Below, one piece after another: positions 5,901 through 10,505 of a stretch of DNA of 10,505 bases; the first letter of the stretch is position 1; each line of letters begins with the position of its first letter. Made by a program: the position numbers and the translations under genes. The stretch comes from Limiplasma sp036652695 (GTDB lineage Bacteria; Bacillota; Clostridia; Christensenellales; Aristaeellaceae), in the NCBI GenBank assembly GCA_036652695.1, contig JAVVVJ010000077.1:1-10505 (forward strand), read 5' to 3'. The notes beneath the pieces are model-generated. The model worked only from the letters and a program-made list of their open reading frames with translations, did no database searches and was not told the origin of the DNA.

Positions 5901-6791
5901 GTGAAAATCGGCGTAGATTTGGGAGGAACCAAGCTGCGCGCCGCGCTGGCAGCAGAGGATGGCACGCTTGTGTGCAAGCGTGTGGTGAACACGAGCGCGG
6001 AGGGAGGCGCGGACGCGGTTGCGCAGCGCATCGCGAAGCTGGTCAAAGCGCTGCCGGGGTGGGAGAGTGCCGATTTCATCGGCGTGGGCGCACCCTGCGC
6101 CGTATCGCGGGATGGCAATACGCTCCAGCTGGCGAGCAACCTGCCGGGCATGGACGGCTATCCCCTGCGCGATCGGCTATCGACGGCGCTGAGCCATCCA
6201 GTACGGCTGGAAAACGACGCGAACGCAGCGTGCCTTGGCGAGGCGCTGTTTGGTGCGGGGCGCGGGTGTGAAAGCATTGTGTACCTCACGGTTTCGACGG
6301 GCATCGGCGGGGGCATATACGCGAACGGGCGTCTTTTGCGCGGTGCGCGCGGCGCTGCGGCAGAATTCGGCTCCATGAGCATTGATCCGCAAAGAGCATC
6401 GCGAGGCGGGCTGCCGCATGGCGCGGCGGAAAACGAGCTTTCGGGAACCGCCTTGGTGGAGCGTGCCCGCGTGCTTACGGGACAAGCGTTTGCGCATGCG
6501 GGCGAGGTCTTTCGCACGGCGAGGGAGGGGGATATGGCGATTCGCGCGCTGGTGGAGGATTTTGCGGGCGGCCTTGCGGTGCTGCTGTCGAACCTTGCGT
6601 GCGTAGCAGATCCGGAGCGCTTTGTGCTCGGCGGTGGGTGTATGCAGAGCAAGGACGCCTTCTGGGAGGCGCTGTGCGAGCGCTACCGGGCGTTTGCGCA
6701 GGAGGTGTACCGCGATATCCCAATCGTTGCGGCGGCGCTCGAGGAACCGGGATTGGTGGGGGCGGCGATGCTGGAAAAAGCGGGGCGATAA
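5901..6791 (+). CDS. ROK-family sugar kinase-like protein lacking the zinc motif
   Basis: The 296-residue protein begins MKIGVDLGGTKLRAAL (phosphate loop) and has GVGAPCAV (61-68), the catalytic LENDANAACLGEALFGAG (103-120, Asp106), TVSTGIGGGIYANGRLLRGA (130-149), AAEFGSMSID (153-162) and VLGGGCM (242-248). This is the ROK fold of glucokinases and N-acetylmannosamine or fructose kinases, which phosphorylate a sugar with ATP. It has no N-terminal helix-turn-helix, so it is a kinase type rather than a repressor. The family zinc signature GHM...CxCGxxGCxE is absent: His is Ser158 and all three Cys are replaced without length change. GTG at 5901 is the start, with AAGGAG (5888-5893) seven bases upstream; upstream in-frame codons run through the terminator. 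Substrate is unknown. It could be an unusual kinase or a binding protein. Confidence 0.82.
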   Translation: MKIGVDLGGTKLRAALAAEDGTLVCKRVVNTSAEGGADAVAQRIAKLVKALPGWESADFIGVGAPCAVSRDGNTLQLASNLPGMDGYPLRDRLSTALSHPVRLENDANAACLGEALFGAGRGCESIVYLTVSTGIGGGIYANGRLLRGARGAAAEFGSMSIDPQRASRGGLPHGAAENELSGTALVERARVLTGQAFAHAGEVFRTAREGDMAIRALVEDFAGGLAVLLSNLACVADPERFVLGGGCMQSKDAFWEALCERYRAFAQEVYRDIPIVAAALEEPGLVGAAMLEKAGR

Positions 6792-6798
6792 GTGCGCT

Positions 6799-6819
6799 GG
6801 CGGGCTTTTATAGCCTGCC
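6799..6819. terminator. Weak hairpin between convergent genes
   Basis: GGCGGGCT (6799-6806) pairs with AGCCTGCC (6812-6819) with one G-U pair and a five-base loop. It sits between the end of the ROK gene and the stop codon of the convergent toroid gene and could slow polymerase from both sides. Neither strand has a good T-run, so termination is doubtful. Confidence 0.3.
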
Positions 6820-7728
6820 AAAGCCCTTGAGGAACAGCAGATTGGCGAGTATACCATTCGCCTTCCACCAGTTTTTGCTGATGCTCCACTGTTCAGGATA
6901 TTCCGACCAGCTCCAGGGAATCTTCCACGATCCATCTTTAAGCTGGGTGCGTTCAAGAAAATCGCATTCATAAGCCGTGAGCTGTTCATTGCCGGGATAA
7001 CAAGGAGCGGCGGGTGAGTGGAAAAATTGCGAGGGCTTGCAGACGTAGCTTGTTTCCCATAGGTCGGTATTTTGGGTGAGACAGCTGCTGATATGTGCTT
7101 GCAGGCTTGCCTGCATGGCGGGCAGGTCAAGCGCGGCGGGGTTGCCCGCTTCGGCGGCGTATTCGTAAAGCCGCAGGTAGCAAGCAAGCGTATGCATGTC
7201 GCGGGTTGGTGACGGCGCGGCGAGGCGCGAGGCGCTTGCCTGCGCCACACGGCAACCGAGGGTTTGCGCTGCCGTGCCGGGCGGGGCGAAGCGCAGGAGG
7301 AAGCCAGCCAAACAGGCGGTTGGGTTGTCATCCGCATGGCAGGCGCTGCGGCTGTCCGTGTGCCACCAAGGGGCATGGGGGGCGTCGTTGTTGCTTGCTA
7401 CGGTACAAAACCAGCCTTGGCCATCAAAGCTGTCGCCGCTGGTCAGGTAGTGCAGAATGCCAGCGATGAGCGGGTTGGAGGGATCACGAAGCCCAGTTTC
7501 GCGCAGCAACTCCGTGGCGCACCAAGTTTGGATGGGAGAGGAGCACGGATTCCAACAATCCGGCTCAAGCGCGTGACCAAAACCGCCATCTTCATTTTGG
7601 TAATAGGCGAGGGCGTTCCATACAGCCGCGCCGCTACCGTTTTCAAAATGATACTGCCAGCGCGCTAGATCCAGCGGCCGGGCGTTGCGGTAGACGAAAG
7701 CGCGCGCCTTTTCATAAATAGAATGCAT
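6808..7728 (-). CDS. Prenyltransferase/squalene-cyclase-like alpha/alpha-toroid protein, function unknown
   Basis: The 306-residue soluble protein has no signal peptide. It shows the repeat style of terpene cyclase/prenyltransferase toroids: YQNEDGGFGHALEPD (43-57) followed by SSPIQTW (63-69), then a second QW-like unit near the end, LKDGSWKIPWSW (263-274), with WWKANGILANL (287-297). Bacterial proteins with the QNxDGGFGHALEPD block are commonly annotated as hypothetical toroid proteins. At about 300 residues this is half a squalene-hopene cyclase, and I see no DxDD cyclase motif or prenyltransferase zinc ligands that I could assign. The ATG at 7728 has AGGAGGG (7742-7736) seven bases upstream and a promoter at 7759-7787. 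It ends 16 bases from the convergent ROK gene. Role and substrate are not known. Confidence 0.75.
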   Translation of the reverse strand: MHSIYEKARAFVYRNARPLDLARWQYHFENGSGAAVWNALAYYQNEDGGFGHALEPDCWNPCSSPIQTWCATELLRETGLRDPSNPLIAGILHYLTSGDSFDGQGWFCTVASNNDAPHAPWWHTDSRSACHADDNPTACLAGFLLRFAPPGTAAQTLGCRVAQASASRLAAPSPTRDMHTLACYLRLYEYAAEAGNPAALDLPAMQASLQAHISSCLTQNTDLWETSYVCKPSQFFHSPAAPCYPGNEQLTAYECDFLERTQLKDGSWKIPWSWSEYPEQWSISKNWWKANGILANLLFLKGFGRL

Positions 7729-7758
7729 GGGAAAACCCTCCTGATTTTTTTTTCTTGC

Positions 7759-7787
7759 AGTATAGCATATTCAGACTTTTTTCGCAA
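7759..7787 (-). promoter_or_regulatory. Promoter for the toroid gene (extended -10)
   Basis: On the minus strand TTGCGA (7787-7782) and TATACT (7764-7759) are 17 bases apart, and TGC precedes the -10. The -10 core plus flanks is the same ten bases as in the promoter at 163-191. The initiation site would lie about 25 bases upstream of the ATG at 7728. The -35 lies inside one arm of the inverted repeat at 7783-7811. Confidence 0.7.
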
Positions 7788-7811
7788 AATGGAAAAATCG
7801 CGCATTTTGCG
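7783..7811. promoter_or_regulatory. Candidate operator: 9-bp inverted repeat between divergent promoters
   Basis: CGCAAAATG (7783-7791) and CATTTTGCG (7803-7811) are perfect inverted copies separated by 11 bases, so arm centres are about two helical turns apart. The left arm covers the -35 of the minus-strand promoter, and the right arm ends one base before the plus-strand -35 TTGACA (7812-7817). A dimeric regulator bound here could control both genes. A CGCATTTTGC copy recurs at 7954-7963 inside the small membrane protein gene. Confidence 0.6.
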
Positions 7812-7840
7812 TTGACAGGAAGCATAGGTTGTGATATCAT
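7812..7840 (+). promoter_or_regulatory. Strong promoter for the small membrane protein gene
   Basis: A perfect TTGACA (7812-7817) and TATCAT (7835-7840, 5 of 6) lie 17 bases apart. The expected start of transcription near 7847 gives a leader of about 40 bases before the ATG at 7889. It is the best consensus promoter in the window. Confidence 0.8.
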
Positions 7841-7888
7841 ATAAGAGGTGGAAGTTCGATTTATATGGATTTGGTTGGAGGAGTACAG

Positions 7889-8266
7889 ATGAGCAGGATG
7901 AAGAGAGTGCTGTGTGCGGCGATCCTGTTTGTGCTCCTTGTTTTTGTTTTTCACGCATTTTGCATGAATGAGGCAAGCAAACCGGCATGGCAGGGCGCGG
8001 AAAGCCCCGGCGCTGCCAGCACCGAGCTGGAAAGCAGCGTTTGGCTGATGCTTACTCCCGTGGCGGTGATTGCCCATGAACGCCCAGTGCAGCAGCAAGG
8101 GCATGGGCAGGAGCGCTTTCAATTTTTGTTTTTCGTATTTGCGCTCTTTGCCTGCCGCCGCGCGTTTTGGCTTTGGCAAAGACGCGTGCATATCATGCGA
8201 GATCAGCTTTGCATTATCGATTTTTGTATCAATCATCCGCAGCTTGCACCTCCGTGCAGGCTCTAA
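7889..8266 (+). CDS. Small membrane protein of unknown function
   Basis: I do not recognise this 125-residue protein. It has a basic start (MSRMKR), a strongly hydrophobic segment (about 7-25) that can be a membrane anchor or uncleaved signal, and a polar stretch with Ser, Gly and Glu (27-50). A moderately hydrophobic SVWLMLTPVAVIAH (50-63) follows, then a second likely membrane helix (about 78-96, rich in Phe) followed by a basic QRR and a Cys-containing tail ending HPQLAPPCRL. The second helix could give a hairpin topology. ATG 7889 is preferred because GGAGGAG (7877-7883) is five bases upstream; ATG 7865 is in frame but lacks a well-spaced site. The strong dedicated promoter supports it as a real gene. 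It is divergent from the toroid gene and may share its operator. Confidence 0.6.
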   Translation: MSRMKRVLCAAILFVLLVFVFHAFCMNEASKPAWQGAESPGAASTELESSVWLMLTPVAVIAHERPVQQQGHGQERFQFLFFVFALFACRRAFWLWQRRVHIMRDQLCIIDFCINHPQLAPPCRL

Positions 8267-8282
8267 AAATGTTTCAAAACTG

Positions 8283-8311
8283 TGGACACAGGATTTGAAT
8301 AGGCGTATCCC
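8283..8311 (+). promoter_or_regulatory. Possible hppA promoter
   Basis: TGGACA (8283-8288, 5 of 6) and TATCCC (8306-8311, 3 of 6) are 17 bases apart and lie just after the stop of the preceding gene. The -10 box is poor and overlaps the hairpin at 8304-8324, so this is tentative. Confidence 0.3.
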
Positions 8312-8324
8312 GGCGAAGGATACG
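8304..8324 (+). terminator. Short hairpin upstream of hppA, possible weak terminator
   Basis: CGTATCC (8304-8310) pairs with GGATACG (8318-8324) around a seven-base loop and is followed by TTATTTCT. It lies 37 bases after the stop of the small membrane protein gene and could end its transcript. The U-tract is interrupted and the stem short, so it may instead be a leader structure of hppA. Confidence 0.4.
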
Positions 8325-8368
8325 TTATTTCTCGCGCATTCAAAAAAAGAATTGGGGGATGAAATCAC

Positions 8369-10408
8369 ATGGTTTGGCCAATCATTGCAATTGTTGTTTC
8401 CTTGTTGGCTTTCGGCGTGGCAGCCTACTTTTACCGCTGGGTGGAGAAGCTGCCTACCGCTGGCGCGGAGGTTGAGCGCATCGGCAAGCTGATTCGCGAG
8501 GGCGCGTTTACATTTTTGCGGCGCGAGTACCGCACGCTGCTGATCTTCTGCGGGGCAGTTTCCGTTATCATGCTGCTCCTGTTCCCTAACCCCGTGTGGA
8601 CGGGCAAAGGCTTTGGCACAAATGTGAGCATGGTGCTTGCGTACCTTTTTGGCTCGCTGCTGTCGGGCGCGGCGGGCGTTGTTGGCATCAGCATTGCGAC
8701 AATCGCGAATGTCCGCGCGGCTTCTGCCGCAAAGCAGGGGCTTGCCCCCTCCTTCATGGCGGGCTTCCGTGGCGGCGCTGTGATGGGCATGGCGGTGGTT
8801 GCCAGTTCCTTGATGGGCGCGGCCATTGTTTACATGGTTACTGGCAGCGCTGAGGTGCTGATGGGCTTCAGCTTCGGCGCAAGCTCGCTGGCGCTGTTCG
8901 CAAAGGCGGGCGGCGGCATCTTCACCAAAACGGCTGATATTGCTGCTGACCTTGCGGGCAAGGTAGAGCTTGGCATTCCGGAGGACGATCCCCGCAACCC
9001 CGCCGTGATTGCGGATAACGTAGGCGATAACGTGGGCGACGTGGCTGGCATGGGCGCCGACCTGTTCGATTCCAATGTTGCCGCCATCGCGGCTGCGGTG
9101 GTAATCGCGTTGCCCCTTGGCTCTGTGGAGCTGCTGTTCTGCTTTGTGGCGTTGGGATTGCTTGCCTCCATCGTGGGCGTGCTGCTATCCCGCGTTGGCA
9201 AGGACGGCGATCCCGGCAAAGCGCTCAACCGCGGCACTTACCTCACCTGCGGCCTGTTTGCGGCTCTGACCTTGGTGGCGGCGCTGGTGTGCGGCTACAG
9301 CCTGCGCATTTGGGGCGCGGCGGTACTGGGCATGGCAGCTGGCGTGATCATTGGCCTGACGAGCGAGTTCTTTACTGGCGATGATAAAAAGCCTGTCGCA
9401 AAGGTTGCCGAGGCTTGCAAGAGCGGCCCCGCGTTCACCATCCTTTCCGGTATCTCCTACGGCTTGCTGAGCACGCTGCCCTCCATGGTGGGCATTGGCC
9501 TGTCGGCGGTGCTTTCCTACCAGATTTGCCTGCCCTTGGGCGGCAACTACCCCATGTTTGGTATCGCGATTGCGGCCATCGGCATGCTTTCCATTGTCGG
9601 CATGATTATCTCTAACGATGCTTATGGCCCGATTGTGGATAACGCGCGCGGTTTGGCCGAAATGTGCGGCCTTGGTGATGAAGTGCTGGAAACGACTGAT
9701 AAGCTGGATTCCGCTGGCAACACCTCCAAGGCCATTACGAAGGGCTTTGCCATTGGCGCGGCGGGTCTTACGGTCATTGCGCTGTTGGGCGCGTTTCTGG
9801 AGACGGTTGAAAAGCTTGGCGTGACGATTACGCTGGATCTGATGAGCCCCATGGTGCTGTTTGGCATGCTGGCTGGCGCGGCCATTCCGGCGGTGTTCTC
9901 CGCCATGTTGATTTTGGGCGTGGATCGCAACGCACAGAAGATGGTTGCGGAAATTCACCGTCAGTTCAATACCATTGTCGGCTTGAAGGAAGGCCGCAAG
10001 GGTGTGCAGCCCGAATATGAGCGCTGCATCGATATCGCTGCCAAGGGCGCGATTCGCGAGCTGGTTCCCGCTGGGCTTATGGCCATTATCGCTACGCTGG
10101 TGGTTGGCTTCATTGGCGGCGTGCAGGCGGTTGGCGGTTTCCTCATGGGCAACATCGTGGCAGGCTTGCTGCTGGCACTGCTCATGAGCAACGCGGGCGG
10201 TTTGTGGGATAACGCCAAGAAGTACATCGAGGCTGGCAACTGTGGTGGCAAGGGCAGCGACGCGCACAAGGCCGCCGTTATCGGCGATACCGTGGGCGAT
10301 CCCTTCAAGGATACCGCCGGACCGTCCATCAATACGCAGATTACGGTGGTGTCTCTGGTGGCTTCTCTGTCGGCTGGCCTATTTGTGGCAGGCTCCCTCA
10401 TTCACTAA
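8369..10408 (+). CDS. hppA: Membrane-bound ion-pumping pyrophosphatase
   Basis: The 679-residue polytopic protein hydrolyses pyrophosphate and pumps cations. Signature blocks are GGGIFTKTADIAADLAGKVE (181-200), the diphosphate-binding GIPEDDPRNPAVIADNVGD (202-220) with NVGDVAGMGADLF (221-233), SNDAYGPIVDNARGLAEM (415-432), SAGNTSKAITKGFAIGAA (448-465), and GLWDNAKKYIEAG (611-623) with GSDAHKAAVIGDTVGDPFKD (629-648). The length is normal for bacterial enzymes. In the K+-dependence block it has Lys454 and Thr457 (GNTSKAIT), the K+-independent pattern. Known Na+-pumping members are K+-dependent, so H+ pumping is predicted. The usual Glu after DLF is Asp234. The ATG at 8369 has a loosely placed GGGGGA (8354-8359). 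The gene stands alone before a strong terminator. Confidence 0.95.
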   Translation: MVWPIIAIVVSLLAFGVAAYFYRWVEKLPTAGAEVERIGKLIREGAFTFLRREYRTLLIFCGAVSVIMLLLFPNPVWTGKGFGTNVSMVLAYLFGSLLSGAAGVVGISIATIANVRAASAAKQGLAPSFMAGFRGGAVMGMAVVASSLMGAAIVYMVTGSAEVLMGFSFGASSLALFAKAGGGIFTKTADIAADLAGKVELGIPEDDPRNPAVIADNVGDNVGDVAGMGADLFDSNVAAIAAAVVIALPLGSVELLFCFVALGLLASIVGVLLSRVGKDGDPGKALNRGTYLTCGLFAALTLVAALVCGYSLRIWGAAVLGMAAGVIIGLTSEFFTGDDKKPVAKVAEACKSGPAFTILSGISYGLLSTLPSMVGIGLSAVLSYQICLPLGGNYPMFGIAIAAIGMLSIVGMIISNDAYGPIVDNARGLAEMCGLGDEVLETTDKLDSAGNTSKAITKGFAIGAAGLTVIALLGAFLETVEKLGVTITLDLMSPMVLFGMLAGAAIPAVFSAMLILGVDRNAQKMVAEIHRQFNTIVGLKEGRKGVQPEYERCIDIAAKGAIRELVPAGLMAIIATLVVGFIGGVQAVGGFLMGNIVAGLLLALLMSNAGGLWDNAKKYIEAGNCGGKGSDAHKAAVIGDTVGDPFKDTAGPSINTQITVVSLVASLSAGLFVAGSLIH

Positions 10409-10450
10409 GCTTCTGCAACAGTTGAGGCAACGAACGGTTCAAAGCATTTC

Positions 10451-10487
10451 AAAAGGCGTTGGGGCAGCTGCTCCCAACGCCTTTTTT
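10451..10487 (+). terminator. Intrinsic terminator after hppA
   Basis: AAAAGGCGTTGGG (10451-10463) pairs with CCCAACGCCTTTT (10473-10485) around a nine-base loop, and the T-run continues to 10487. It starts 42 bases after the hppA stop. The A-rich left edge means it could also work on the minus strand for anything arriving from beyond the window. Confidence 0.9.
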
Positions 10488-10505
10488 GGTGCGCCCGGCA
10501 TGGGC

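Noticed and set aside
6177..7376. Long minus-strand open frame of 399 codons across the ROK gene and the toroid gene
   Set aside because: It is low-complexity (Arg, Pro, Ala, Ser), matches no family and overlaps two convincing genes; a GC-rich shadow.
7712..8368. Minus-strand open frame opposite the small membrane protein
   Set aside because: It runs across both divergent promoters and the toroid start, has no ribosome site and no family resemblance.
9185..10267. Long minus-strand open frame opposite hppA
   Set aside because: Composition rich in His, Gln and Asn typical of antisense of a membrane protein gene; hppA is certain on the plus strand.
1..10505. CRISPR array, tRNA or rRNA genes, transposase genes
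   Set aside because: None seen; the only multi-copy repeats are within coding regions or short regulatory inverted repeats.

Overview
The window looks like a chromosomal segment of an anaerobic, fairly GC-rich Firmicute of the Clostridia type. The reasons are strong AAGGAG-type ribosome binding sites, sigma-A-type promoters with extended -10 boxes, a biotin-dependent Na+-pumping decarboxylase operon, a membrane pyrophosphatase and a group II intron remnant. A placement near gut Clostridia (Christensenellales/Oscillospirales-like) is only a guess from protein flavour.

Layout: (1) 1-117, minus strand: the first 39 codons of a TrmO/TsaA-like gene with its promoter at 163-191. (2) 118-598: AT-rich non-coding DNA holding the orphan 3' tail (domains V and VI) of a group II intron ending at about 414. 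(3) 599-5827: a five-gene operon of a carboxyltransferase of the 12S/MmdA family, an OadG/MmdD-type small membrane subunit, a free biotin carrier, an OadB-type Na+ pump subunit with an extra repeat-bearing loop, and a 5S/OadA-type pyruvate/oxaloacetate carboxyltransferase without its own biotin domain. A strong hairpin terminator (5837-5881) follows. (4) 5901-6791: a ROK-family sugar kinase-like gene that starts just after that terminator and has lost the usual zinc motif. (5) 6808-7728, minus strand, convergent with it: a prenyltransferase/squalene-cyclase-like alpha/alpha-toroid protein of unknown role. (6) 7743-7888: a divergent promoter region with a perfect 9-bp inverted repeat between two opposing promoters. 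(7) 7889-8266: a small membrane protein of unknown function. (8) 8369-10408: a membrane-bound proton-type pyrophosphatase (hppA), closed by a strong terminator at 10451-10487.

How it fits together: the operon encodes two carboxyltransferases that can load carboxyl groups onto one biotin carrier. The OadB-type subunit can then decarboxylate the carboxybiotin and export Na+. With both carboxyltransferases present, the same parts could also move carboxyl groups between an acyl-CoA and pyruvate/oxaloacetate (transcarboxylase logic, as in Propionibacterium 12S/5S/1.3S). No biotin carboxylase is present, so ATP-driven carboxylation is not supported. hppA is a separate unit that recovers pyrophosphate energy as an ion gradient. 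Its Lys454 signature predicts K+-independent H+ pumping, so the window would couple to both Na+ and H+.

Most interesting points: the two-carboxyltransferase/one-pump operon with a highly divergent substrate loop in the 12S-like subunit, the 22-residue tandem repeats inserted in OadB, the in-register loss of the ROK zinc site, and the symmetric operator candidate between the divergent promoters.
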